64,000 nt of DNA. It comes from Eutreptiella sp. 'Long Island Sound 2002' (Eukaryota > Euglenozoa > Euglenophyceae > Eutreptiales > Eutreptiaceae). The translations under genes were made by a program, and so were the position numbers. Below, piece by piece: positions 62,701-64,000 of this stretch. The notes beneath the pieces were generated by a model, which searched no databases, was not told the DNA's origin, and worked only from the letters and a program-made list of their open reading frames with translations. The stretch spans positions 167,469,872 through 167,533,871 of the forward strand of contig OZ038380.1 of assembly GCA_964036045.1 (NCBI GenBank), written 5' to 3'. Each line of letters opens with the position of its first letter. Positions within the stretch are counted from its first letter, which is position 1.

Positions 62701-64000
62701 TTTTTGGCCGCATTTTGGGTCCGGGTCGCCTCCGGGGCGCGGGGGTCCGTCTCGGTAGGAGTTTTGGGGGGGGGGTCCAGCCAGAGGGGCTGTCTTGACC
62801 CCCACCCCCCGCCCGCCCGAATACAAAAGCCCGCGCACCCACGTCTCGCGCTTCACAGTCAAGAGCACGGGCCCGGCCTTCCTCGCGTGGCTGGAGCGCT
62901 GCCGGGAGTTCATCGAGTTCCTCACGAACGCGCGGTCGGTGCTGTCGTTCCGACCGTCGCTGACGTATCAGGTCCGCTTCTTTGCGTGGGGCCGTGCGCG
63001 GGGCAGAGGGGCATCCGGGCGTCGCATTGCCGCAGTGCCTGTCCCAGACCCGCCCCATCCCAAACCGGCGCTGCAGAGCCTCTTCTACATGACCCCCCCC
63101 CGTGTACCGCGTAGTGCCAAGTCCCATGTGGACAGGCGTCATAACGCAGGACGCCTGCCCAGGGGGTCCCGAGTTCAAATCCCGGAGGACTAAGAAGTAC
63201 TACCGCGGGGCGGTCCTCTGTACCCGCGGGGCCCACCTGGGGCGGGGGGGTGTCTGTCGCTGGGACCCCCCCCCCCTCCCCAGGGAATCGCTTGAAGGAG
63301 GGGGGGCTCCCCCCCAAACACTCCGGCCCTTGGCTCTACCCCAAAGGCATTCCCATACCCCAACCCCAGCCCCAACCGCATTTCCAACCGCCAATAACCG
63401 CCCCCCAACCGCTGTCGCATCCCCTGTGACCGCTCGGCAATCGCTCTGGAACAGCCCTGTTCGCCCCCCTCCCCTTCAAGCAAAGCCCTACCCCCCCTCC
63501 CCCACACTGGCCTGGGGTTGGGATGTACGACTCGAACGGTTGTCTTGCAGAAGGCCATCCCCAGCGGCCGCCGATGAGGGGGACGGGCGTACTCAGGCCC
63601 GAGGGGCCGCGTCCAGGCCTGATTGCCCTCGTCCGACAAATCGGCGACTGGTATACGGGCAAACCCTTACAAGCCCCCGCGCCTTCCACCCAACACCCCC
63701 CCCCCCCCAAGCGCCCCCCCCCCCCCCCTCTGTACCTCGTCCCCCGCGGAGCCGAAGGGGCTGAGGATGACGGTGCGTTGGGGCGCCGCAAGCGCCCGGG
63801 TGTCCTCCCCCCCCCCAAAAGAGAGGCGGTGTGTACCGGGCCTCCCCCGGGCCCTCCCGCGCGCCACAGACCCGCCCCCCGCCCCCCCGTCCCCCGTGTT
63901 TCTCAGGAGGCGCTCATCACGAAGCAGGAGACCAGTACGTACATCGAGGCCTCGCAGCACTTCACAAAGAACTCCACCGCGCCGCACTGCTCGTGGCTGA
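23570..64000 (+). CDS. Large multi-exon LRR-DUF4062-NACHT gene (overall model, open to the right)
   Basis: About 18 exons on the plus strand chain in consistent phase. 23570-28998 encodes leucine-rich repeats, 30423-30513 a linker, 33264-54373 a DUF4062 domain, 55984-56205 a P-loop, and 59724 onward the region that precedes WD40 repeats in TEP1/NWD1-type STAND proteins. In that family DUF4062 is an N-terminal protein-interaction domain, NACHT is a regulatory ATPase switch, and WD40 repeats sense or scaffold. Exons 8 to 14 join without a phase break, and the joined protein reads like the family consensus across several junctions, which is strong internal support. Problems: a frameshift near 56067, a Walker A motif without Lys, no visible NACHT core, and introns holding other genes and repeats. 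Confidence 0.75.
25622..25676 (+). CDS. LRR-STAND gene, exon 2 (LRR)
   Basis: Acceptor CACTTGTGCAG, donor GTACGTGCC; 55 nt, phase 0 to 1. Reads LGKTGPDQETFDLARNYLG, with the last Gly shared with the next exon. Joined to exon 1 it gives NTRVHAEL, then the LRR strand FDLARNYLG. Confidence 0.75.
25907..26039 (-). CDS. Ankyrin-repeat exon, antisense within an LRR-gene intron
   Basis: On the minus strand, acceptor TTCGGCCTAG and donor GTTTATCC bound a block reading GRATALHAAAYADRLAVVKR, LVQRGTSVVAKDNDG and YLPLHMAAG. This matches the ankyrin consensus (TALHxAA..., V-V-x-x-L-V-x-x-G, then D-x-D-G-x-x-P-L-H-x-A-A). Ankyrin repeats bind other proteins. It lies wholly inside the intron 25677-26361. 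Partner exons are not identified, so it may be a nested gene, a captured exon or a remnant. Confidence 0.65.
26362..26546 (+). CDS. LRR-STAND gene, exon 3 (LRR)
   Basis: Acceptor ATTGTTGCCAG, donor GTGCTGTACC; 185 nt, phase 1 to 0. Encodes RIGFRAFLEVVNVSTELKAL, ILKDNGLDNDTVVAMCRVL and SKHPTLAVLDVSSNPISLA. Two full LRR units of the RI class are visible (L-x-x-L-x-L-x-x-N-x-L and L-x-x-L-D-V-S-x-N), which build a curved protein-binding scaffold. Confidence 0.85.
28162..28216 (+). CDS. LRR-STAND gene, exon 4 (LRR)
   Basis: Acceptor GTGGTCCACAG, donor GTATGTCAG; 55 nt, phase 0 to 1. Reads SLLELVQKNVRITQIDVS, then a split Asn. The joined segment (LAAGQ-SLLELVQKN-VRITQIDVSN) is a standard LRR. Same length and phase as exon 2. 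Confidence 0.85.
28817..28998 (+). CDS. LRR-STAND gene, exon 5 (end of LRR, Lys-rich segment)
   Basis: Acceptor GTCCCTGCAG, donor GTGTGTCC; 182 nt, phase 1 to 0. Encodes TGIETRIVDKIMLQVASNGR (last LRR helix) and then FAQKKPQSPTPFEQAKIACS and KEKRKEKEAKTDQKGG, a basic, probably disordered linker. Confidence 0.8.
29305..29370 (-). repeat. Partial GGCGCC-family repeat
   Basis: TGGCGGCGCCCACTGGCAGATCGCCA followed by GCTGCCCTTCCC... matches the reverse of the repeat at 48534-48655, including the GATCGGCCA core in diverged form. Confidence 0.5.
29850..29970 (+). repeat. Dispersed repeat paired with 17690-17800
   Basis: Both copies share TCATTGTTGG, CTCTATTC, then TTTTGGGTKTGGGTG and GGTGGTTTGGCCTGGG followed by a G run and GTCCGC. 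Each sits beside a C run. It is non-coding and lies inside an intron of the large gene. Confidence 0.65.
30423..30513 (+). CDS. LRR-STAND gene, exon 6 (linker)
   Basis: Acceptor CCTGTGCTCAG, donor GTCCGCC; 91 nt, phase 0 to 1. Reads EERGIAEVDDATMSTVINRD and CNVRIPQRSR. Its trailing G completes a GAT codon with the exon at 33264, giving RSR-D-GWVILNLY, so the two can join directly. Confidence 0.65.
30514..33263 (+). other. Intron with GC-rich repeats
   Basis: Contains CGGTTGACC/AACCGCC-type repeats (31170-31260, 31530-31580), C runs up to 15 bases and the (GCGCACCCCC)n tandem array at 33040-33195. A short block at 32782-32831 looks coding but does not fit the phase. Confidence 0.5.
33040..33195. 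repeat. GCGCACCCCC tandem repeat
   Basis: Units of about 17-18 bp built on CACGCGGCGCACCCCCCA and CACATGCGGCGCACCCCCA, often alternating. Confidence 0.9.
33264..33320 (+). CDS. LRR-STAND gene, exon 7 (start of DUF4062)
   Basis: Acceptor GCGCTGTGCAG, donor GTACTGCCC; 57 nt, phase 1 to 1. Reads GWVILNLYIACSRSDFLS, the first strand and turn of DUF4062 (family pattern: hydrophobic V-F-I-S-S-T-F-x-D-M). The split codon with the next exon gives Glu, as in the family's A-E-R position. Confidence 0.75.
33600..33945 (-). repeat. Two tandem GGCGCC-family copies
   Basis: 33600-33712 and 33855-33945 both read GGGCCCACAGAGGGTC, CAGTGGCGAGAGG and GCGCCGCCAAAGGCAAACAA, then CCTTGTGCC before a C run. They are the reverse-complement form of the copies at 58938-59105 and 59300-59498. 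Confidence 0.75.
34540..35770. repeat. Degenerate 30-35 bp repeats with GGGGCAA/TTGCCCC hairpins, block 1
   Basis: About 35 diverged units of the form GGGGCAACNAGGATTTGTGATTGCCCC, spaced 26-35 bp. Each unit's ends are complementary to its neighbours (TTGCCCC-ATTTT-GGGGCAA), so the block is a string of potential small hairpins. Minus-strand reading frames rich in Asn-Pro-Ser-Cys-Pro-Gln are by-products. Confidence 0.75.
36200..36650. repeat. Degenerate hairpin-forming repeats, block 2
   Basis: Same family as 34540-35770 (for example TTTGGGCAACAAAGATTCAT, GGGGCAATGTGGATTTGAGA), about 14 units. The two blocks are separated by about 430 bp of unrelated A/T-rich sequence. Confidence 0.7.
37074..37746 (-). 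CDS. Minus-strand reading frames, unrecognised, possibly broken gene
   Basis: Two overlapping frames: 37402-37746 (LDLSMDQKHGCPTCDRSKEP then VLAMLKGISQKTSNSGYF) and 37074-37631 (QQYVPIAGVYAPLSYAGSSM, then SCLCSSLTPVDTSATLHASR and RLFTKVKAHVKHECC). They have ordinary amino-acid composition and are not repeat-derived. A CPTC pair suggests zinc binding. They lie just downstream of the zinc-module array on the same strand and may be its 3' part or a separate gene. A frame change near 37600 would be needed to join them. I could not assign a family; a transposase of the KDZ/CxC type is only a guess. Confidence 0.35.
37960..38017 (-). CDS. Tail exon after zinc modules, copy Z
   Basis: On the minus strand, TTAACCTAG precedes GTGATTGTGGACCCC; reads VIVDPNTLDEYVLKFRRRQ, donor GTAAGG. 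It differs from copies X and Y at one residue (Asn for Asp). CTTAAC directly before CTAG suggests a very close branch point. Confidence 0.45.
38114..38445 (-). CDS. Zinc-binding module A (type 1)
   Basis: Minus strand: acceptor GGTTGCTCTTTGCAG, then IFAGCHGPERKVCPNCGANL, ARSNSNCCHGCGGREVCKWA and NCSKFLPESGYCRHHLAA. Visible ligand candidates are CPNC, CCHGC, C-x3-NC, YC and HH, a Cys/His-rich fold I cannot name. A Lys/Arg/Glu-rich helix follows (REAEEEERKKRENAKRRQ) and the exon ends FLANVHLAIAADVN before a GT donor. An alternative frame is also open here (MAPKEKCVPIAAPTWHEV), but in the diverged copies D and F only the Cys/His frame survives, so that is the coding one. Confidence 0.55.
38793..39079 (-). 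CDS. Zinc-binding module B (type 1)
   Basis: Same acceptor and Cys/His pattern as module A, with a shorter basic helix. The 3' end differs: it runs RNANRSSIRPVPLTALRS or, in the other frame, SSSTPHGTE, and the likely donor is GTCCTAG. It lies about 640 bp upstream of A on the minus strand. Confidence 0.45.
39419..39728 (-). CDS. Zinc-binding module C (type 1)
   Basis: Same pattern as B with a longer basic helix (READQGKRREDEERKQKLDS). One extra T in ATTTGGGGCAC shifts the frame just before the CPNC motif relative to the other copies, so it is either a sequencing error or a damaged copy. Confidence 0.45.
40068..40377 (-). CDS. Zinc-binding module D (type 2, diverged)
   Basis: Diverged copy: CTNCGANFARRNSNYYHGCG then GGDFCKWANCSTFLSVSGYC and RHHLAATRAVEEEERKKREN. 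The key Cys and His residues are kept although about a quarter of other residues differ, which argues for selection on the zinc site. A run of 10 C (minus strand) replaces the GPERK segment. The C count differs by one from copy F, shifting the frame. Confidence 0.5.
40622..40810 (-). CDS. Possible 3' terminal exon of unit Y
   Basis: Minus strand: after CGGACATAG an open frame of 62 codons ends TAG (40622-40624). Reads LNMGSAIGGMEGNRSEIEEA, SWHEHEANVNSKFDKLRKPH and TLVFRSKLYAKQRCER. Composition is ordinary and hydrophilic. An identical copy is at 42317-42505. Joining it to the tail exon at 40943-41000 is not phase-consistent with the donor I chose, so the structure is uncertain. Confidence 0.3.
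   Translation of the reverse strand, partial: ALWLPALNMGSAIGGMEGNRSEIEEASWHEHEANVNSKFDKLRKPHTLVFRSKLYAKQRCER
40943..41000 (-). CDS. Tail exon after zinc modules, copy Y
   Basis: Minus strand: CTTAACCTAG acceptor, reads VIVDPDTLDEYVLKFRRRQ, donor GTAAGG. Duplicated exactly at 42638-42695. Confidence 0.45.
41099..41422 (-). CDS. Zinc-binding module E (type 1)
   Basis: Same as module A; the basic helix ends KRKVLGSFLANVHLAIAAYV before GTGTTTT. It lacks the short GACGTCTGCTGCG segment found in A and G. Together with F it forms unit Y. Confidence 0.5.
41762..42072 (-). CDS. Zinc-binding module F (type 2, diverged)
   Basis: Near-identical duplicate of module D, about 1,695 bp away, with one more C in the homopolymer at about 42041-42051. 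Cys/His positions are conserved. Confidence 0.5.
42317..42505 (-). CDS. Possible 3' terminal exon of unit X
   Basis: Exact copy of 40622-40810; see that entry for the reading frame and the unresolved splice phase. Confidence 0.3.
   Translation of the reverse strand, partial: ALWLPALNMGSAIGGMEGNRSEIEEASWHEHEANVNSKFDKLRKPHTLVFRSKLYAKQRCER
42638..42695 (-). CDS. Tail exon after zinc modules, copy X
   Basis: Identical to 40943-41000. Confidence 0.45.
42794..43123 (-). CDS. Zinc-binding module G (type 1), at island edge
   Basis: Full type-1 module with the Cys/His set of module A; helix ends LGSFLANVHLAIAADVN before GTGTTT. Upstream on the minus strand the homologous sequence stops abruptly at about 43262, where GC-rich DNA resumes, so unit X is probably truncated at its 5' side. 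Confidence 0.5.
44507..44587 (+). CDS. LRR-STAND gene, exon 8 (DUF4062)
   Basis: Acceptor GTCCCTCAG, donor GTATGCC; 81 nt, phase 1 to 1. Reads LALIHNKLIPDLNKRLAARQ then VYLHPY. With the previous exon it matches the DUF4062 helix (E-R-D-x-L-x-x-x-x-F-P-x-L-x-x-x-C-x-x-R). Confidence 0.8.
45194..45302 (+). CDS. LRR-STAND gene, exon 9 (DUF4062)
   Basis: Acceptor CCGTCTCGCAG, donor GTCTGTGG; 109 nt, phase 1 to 2. Reads MYHDPEGETTLRSVDDDKLP then PSTDPQQHFDCINRC. The C-x-x-x-I-x-R-C helix leads into the RPF strand in the next exon, as in TEP1/NPHP3-type proteins. Confidence 0.85.
46636..46700 (+). repeat. Partial SINE/MITE-like copy
   Basis: AAAAGGCGCCACTGGCAATG and TCATTGAAGAGCTTTTTCTT match the core of 9488-9645 and 54424-54580; the rest is missing. 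Confidence 0.5.
46876..47400 (+). other. Reading frame without assignment upstream of the 54-bp array
   Basis: From ATG 46876 a frame reads MGRPRNNIKKQGQKMG and stays open through the satellite to 47799. GRPR followed by Lys resembles an AT-hook, but the remaining sequence is compositionally mixed. No splice sites. It could be a fragment of a mobile element. Not called as a gene. Confidence 0.2.
47581..48178. repeat. 54-bp minisatellite, about eleven units
   Basis: Units start near 47601, 47655 and 47709 and so on, each with CACCCTACGCCACCCACC and CACCCATCAC. A 54-bp unit is 18 codons, so every frame stays open and gives Pro/His/Ser/Thr or, on the minus strand, Gly/Asp/Trp repeat proteins. 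These are not expected to be real. Confidence 0.95.
48534..48668 (+). repeat. GGCGCC-family dispersed repeat with intact target site
   Basis: Reads GTGGTGAGAGGCTGATGGGC, GGCGATCGGCCAATAGGCGC and GCCAGCTGCAGATGAG, ending ACATGCCAAACCCCA. It is the closest relative of 17030-17152 and preserves the uninterrupted site of the 17153-17661 insertion. Confidence 0.75.
48899..49016 (+). CDS. LRR-STAND gene, exon 10 (DUF4062 core strand)
   Basis: Acceptor CCGCGCGCAG, donor GTGCGAGT; 118 nt, phase 2 to 0. Joined to exon 9 it reads RCRPFYIALVGDKVGWTP, a clear match to the family's R-C-R-P-F-F-I-x-L-L-G-x-R-Y-G-W. It continues EDRAFDKLRAGTQAPMNVLE. The key Trp and Gly are kept. Confidence 0.9.
50240..50470 (+). 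CDS. LRR-STAND gene, exon 11 (DUF4062)
   Basis: Acceptor TTCGTCCGCAG, donor GTATGCCGC; 231 nt, phase 0 to 0. Reads TVYGQLSDLQATVGLYFFRQ, GTPEGIIETLSDEYTYFHPD and later DPTLRRKRWD. The family has E-x-x-x-G-x-L followed by A-x-F-Y-x-R-D at this point; here it is VGLYFFRQ. Confidence 0.85.
50855..51030. repeat. (GTT)n/(GTTGTG)n microsatellite
   Basis: About 175 bp of GTTGTTGTGGTTGTGGTC-type repeats within an intron. It reads as poly-Val, poly-Leu or, on the minus strand, poly-Thr or Asn-His repeats. Confidence 0.95.
51596..51679 (+). CDS. LRR-STAND gene, exon 12 (DUF4062)
   Basis: Acceptor TTGTGCGTGCAG, donor GTGCTGCC; 84 nt, phase 0 to 0. Reads VYCDMKKNIHQNIDPALIVD then GYHAAYKQ. Joined with the next exon it gives YKQVDKYGAVSVTGLEEF, as expected near the end of DUF4062. 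Confidence 0.8.
52590..52677 (+). other. tRNA-like sequence, plus strand
   Basis: TCCAGTGGTAAAGCACCCGA resembles an A box/D-arm and GCGGTTCGAATCCCG a B box/T-arm. The D and T stems do not pair properly, so this is a tRNA relic or the head of a tRNA-derived SINE. Confidence 0.45.
52680..52697. repeat. Perfect 18-bp palindrome GCCGCCGCCGGCGGCGGC
   Basis: Lies exactly between the two opposed tRNA-like sequences. Confidence 0.9.
52705..52790 (-). other. tRNA-like sequence, minus strand
   Basis: Minus strand: GGTCGAGTGGTAAAGCAGCC (A-box-like) and GGCTCGAACCCCAGG (B-box-like). It shares TC-AGTGGTAAAGCA-CCG with the plus-strand relic. Stems are degenerate. Confidence 0.45.
53725..53792 (+). other. 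tRNA-like sequence
   Basis: CCCGTAGCGCAGCCGTCATGC followed by AACCGGTTCGAAACCTGT resembles the D and T regions of a tRNA. The full cloverleaf does not close. Likely tRNA-derived repeat. Confidence 0.35.
54242..54373 (+). CDS. LRR-STAND gene, exon 13 (end of DUF4062)
   Basis: Acceptor CGCTGCTGCAG, donor GTGGGTGTT followed 30 bases later by a G run; 132 nt, phase 0 to 0. Reads VDKYGAVSVTGLEEFEHHFT and DRVWSVVTHFYPDEVRSAVP. The G-x-x-x-x-x-G-L-E-E-F-x-x-x-V-x-x-D-L-W-x-x-I-x-x-x-Y-P pattern of the family is well preserved. Confidence 0.85.
54424..54580 (+). mobile_element. SINE/MITE-like dispersed element, copy 2
   Basis: Matches 9488-9645 over its full length in the same orientation, from TTTCACAGCGAAAGGCGCC to CGTATCCCGCAGCGGGGC. 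It sits just downstream of a donor site, inside an intron. Confidence 0.7.
55737..55812 (+). repeat. Dispersed 75-bp repeat, copy 1
   Basis: AACGCAATTTACGATGGGG and GGCCATTGTTTTGGTGCACA followed by a C run. Shared with 56327-56410 and 61008-61081 (see those entries). Confidence 0.6.
55984..56205 (+). CDS. LRR-STAND gene, exon 14 (P-loop of NACHT), frameshifted
   Basis: Acceptor GCGGTGTGCAG, donor GTGTGTGC. Frame 1 reads GLTVWYKQPSVNKCVDVHPA and ERKLYFSP; at CCCCGGG (56063-56069) the frame changes, and the second frame reads PMLIGRKKSMAHLESYIVSP and NMLLVVTKEGMGSTALLAEA. Removing one G joins them as YFSPVPMLIGR and leaves exit phase 2. The layout (IGR...L..L..YI..P..LLVV..EGMGS-TALLA) is the STAND entry plus Walker A. 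The Walker A lysine (G-K-S/T) is missing: the sequence is EGMGSTALL. Nucleotide binding is therefore doubtful unless the codon was lost in assembly. Confidence 0.75.
56327..56410 (+). repeat. Dispersed 75-bp repeat, copy 2
   Basis: AACGAGATCTACAATCGGG, then CTTGTGAGACCATTTTTGGG and ACATAAACTTTTGGGTCCC before a C run. A third copy is at 61008-61081. Confidence 0.65.
56521..56545 (+). CDS. Possible 25-nt exon after the P-loop
   Basis: Acceptor CCCCTCCCCCGCTCAG and donor GTGTTTTG bound 25 nt reading RVWLHGKA. Phase 2 to 0 fits exon 14. The next candidate block (56576, IVTWWAWLQTCIPG) would need a 30-nt intron. Too short to trust alone. Confidence 0.25.
56674..56711. repeat. 38-base uninterrupted G run
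   Basis: The longest homopolymer in the window, followed by more G runs to 56769. A likely place for assembly or polymerase slippage error, and capable of forming quadruplex structures. Confidence 0.95.
57000..57050 (+). repeat. Interstitial telomere-like repeats, left
   Basis: About eight TTAGGG-type units, several perfect, others altered (ATTAGGGTGAGGG, TTAGCCCTAGGG). Same orientation as the right block at 58198-58255. Confidence 0.85.
57051..58182. mobile_element. 1.13-kb block with 13-bp terminal inverted repeats between telomere-like arrays
   Basis: ACCGAGCTGGTGG (57051-57063) is perfectly inverted at 58170-58182. The block is A/T-richer than its flanks and has short internal repeats (CAAAAATGGGT; GGGGTGCACAAACGGG; a CAGCAAGCAGCAAGCAGCA tract at 57120-57160). 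An open frame of 280 codons (57167-58009) exists but has mixed composition and no recognisable domain. The flanks on both sides are TTAGGG-type repeats. No target duplication identified. Confidence 0.6.
58198..58255 (+). repeat. Interstitial telomere-like repeats, right
   Basis: TTAGGGTTAGGGTTAGGGTT then variant units (TGGGCTAGGG, TTAGGGCTAAGG). Confidence 0.85.
58938..59498 (+). repeat. Two direct copies of the GGCGCC family, second cut by the gap
   Basis: 58938-59145 and 59300-59498 share TTTGGCACAAGGCCT, GGCGGCGCCTATTGGCCTCTCGCC and the ACTGCGGGCATCC motif, then CCCATGGCGTCCTCCCCT. The N gap starts right after CCTCCCCT in copy two. An inverted copy lies at 61120-61300. Confidence 0.85.
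59499..59698. other. Assembly gap of 200 N
   Basis: Exactly 200 N inside the second of two direct repeats; the length is probably a placeholder. It lies where the NACHT core exons of the large gene are expected. Confidence 0.95.
59724..59745 (+). CDS. LRR-STAND gene, 22-nt microexon
   Basis: Acceptor CCTCCTCTTCTGCAG and donor GTATGTGA, both strong, bound AAAGCCTTCGCCAACCAGATCG, phase 0 to 1 (KAFANQI plus one base). Its phase fits the exon at 61452, giving KAFANQI-G-YQLYRDLHF. Confidence 0.55.
59838..59985. repeat. About 20-bp tandem TTTCCGAAA-type repeat
   Basis: Degenerate units such as GGGCCGATTTCCGAATTTTT, about seven copies. Similar in style to 19890-20115. Confidence 0.7.
60060..60415 (+). 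repeat. 350-bp duplication, copy 1
   Basis: Starts near GCTTTTCAGATTGGAGCTGA and includes GGCGGCAGCCAACATGTTCC and AAGGGATGATGTTGTGGACC. Repeated at 61672-62025 with about 85% identity. Confidence 0.85.
60760..60905. repeat. GGGGGAAAAT-type purine tract
   Basis: Units like GGGGGAAATGGGGGAAAATT, resembling one arm of the hairpin in the element 17153-17661 but without the opposite arm or inverted termini. Confidence 0.7.
61008..61081 (+). repeat. Dispersed 75-bp repeat, copy 3
   Basis: AACGAAATGTACAACAGGAC, CTTGTGGGGCCATTTCTGG and TACACACACTTTTGCACCCG, then a C run. Confidence 0.65.
61120..61300 (-). repeat. GGCGCC-family copy, inverted
   Basis: Reverse complement of the 58938/59300 copies: GAGGACGCCATGGGC, GATGCCCGCGGCAGTGCGGA and GGCGCCGCCACAGGCTAACA, then CCTTGTGCCAACC. 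Confidence 0.8.
61452..61523 (+). CDS. LRR-STAND gene, exon before WD40 region
   Basis: Acceptor CCTCCGCCGCAG, donor GTATGCCC; 72 nt, phase 1 to 1. Reads YQLYRDLHFALAAMNSYYVT then QAR. In TEP1/NWD1-like STAND proteins a helix of the form L-x-D-L-x-F-x-x-A occurs at this position, after NACHT and before the WD40 repeats. Confidence 0.75.
61672..62025 (+). repeat. 350-bp duplication, copy 2
   Basis: Homologous to 60060-60415. A weaker relative of its first 40 bp (TTTCGGTTTTCAGTTTGGGG) occurs near 45530. Confidence 0.85.
62642..62772 (+). repeat. Partial copy of the MITE interior at 15342-15462
   Basis: Shares TTTTCTGAACCCCCTCGAC, CATCCCATTTTCATTTTTT, TTTTGGGTCCGGGTC and GTCTCGGTAGGA. It lacks the terminal inverted repeats. 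Confidence 0.8.
62859..62971 (+). CDS. LRR-STAND gene, pre-WD40 exon
   Basis: Acceptor CGCGCTTCACAG, donor GTCCGCTTC; 113 nt, phase 1 to 0. Reads KSTGPAFLAWLERCREFIEF then LTNARSVLSFRPSLTYQ. The F-x-x-F-L-x-x-x-x-x-V-L-x-x-x-P-x-L-x-x-Q signature is typical of this family just before the WD40 domain. I preferred the acceptor at 62858 over 62829 because its phase matches the previous exon. Confidence 0.8.
63105..63190 (+). other. tRNA-like sequence
   Basis: GCGTAGTGCCAAGT and GTCCCGAGTTCAAATCCCGG resemble D- and T-arm boxes. GGCGTCATAACGC could be an anticodon stem-loop with CAT. One T-stem mismatch and no closed acceptor stem. Probably tRNA-derived. Confidence 0.35.
63907..64000 (+). CDS. 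LRR-STAND gene, exon running off the window
   Basis: Acceptor CGTGTTTCTCAG, phase 0. Reads EALITKQETSTYIEASQHFT then KNSTAPHCSWL and continues past the window. Joined to LTYQ it matches the L-x-x-Q-x-A-x-x-x-P-x-x-S...W-L stretch that leads into the first WD40 blade in the family. Confidence 0.75.

Overview
This is GC-rich nuclear DNA from a eukaryote, most likely a protist or alga; I cannot name the species. Short coding blocks with strong G/C third-position bias end in GT...AG splice sites and are separated by introns of up to about 11 kb. The introns are full of microsatellites, minisatellites, dispersed repeats and G or C runs of 8-38 bases. TTAGGG-type telomere-like repeats occur at two internal places. 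There are no bacterial-style operons, rRNAs or intact tRNAs. Most long reading frames are low-complexity artefacts, so only pieces supported by splice sites, phase and protein character are called as coding.

Layout. (1) 2190-6530, plus strand: 3' part of a gene for a Pro/Lys-rich protein with an SV40-like nuclear localisation signal and a long acidic Ser/Asp tail. (2) 7110-7399: two weak exon candidates. (3) 14632-16828: first two exons of an unrecognised gene, with a probable one-base G-run error. (4) 15232-15483 and 17153-17661: two non-autonomous DNA elements with terminal inverted repeats; the second has a 6-bp target duplication and recognisable empty sites elsewhere in the window. (5) 20266-21024: a Harbinger-like transposase fragment plus a Cys-rich reading frame, bounded by a 25-bp direct repeat. 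(6) 23570 to the right edge: one very large gene. (7) 34.5-43.26 kb: a less GC-rich island inside one intron of that gene, carrying hairpin-forming repeats and a minus-strand array of seven zinc-binding modules.

The main result is the large plus-strand gene. Its exons can be chained by splice phase: a leucine-rich repeat region (23570-28998), a linker exon, a DUF4062 domain split over about seven exons (33264-54373), a NACHT/STAND P-loop exon (55984-56205) whose Walker A motif lacks the usual lysine, and exons resembling the segment before the WD40 propeller in TEP1/NWD-type proteins (59724 to beyond 64000). By analogy with the family it would be a large signalling or scaffold ATPase of the STAND class. 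The NACHT core between the P-loop exon and 59724 is not visible. That interval holds a 200-N gap, a 38-base G run and a block bounded by telomere-like repeats, so the locus is either incompletely assembled or decaying.

Other genes appear nested in introns of this gene: an ankyrin-repeat exon on the minus strand at 25.9-26.0 kb and the zinc-module array at 37.8-43.1 kb. At least two probable one-base errors in G runs interrupt otherwise good frames, so long-read homopolymer error must be considered before any gene here is called a pseudogene.
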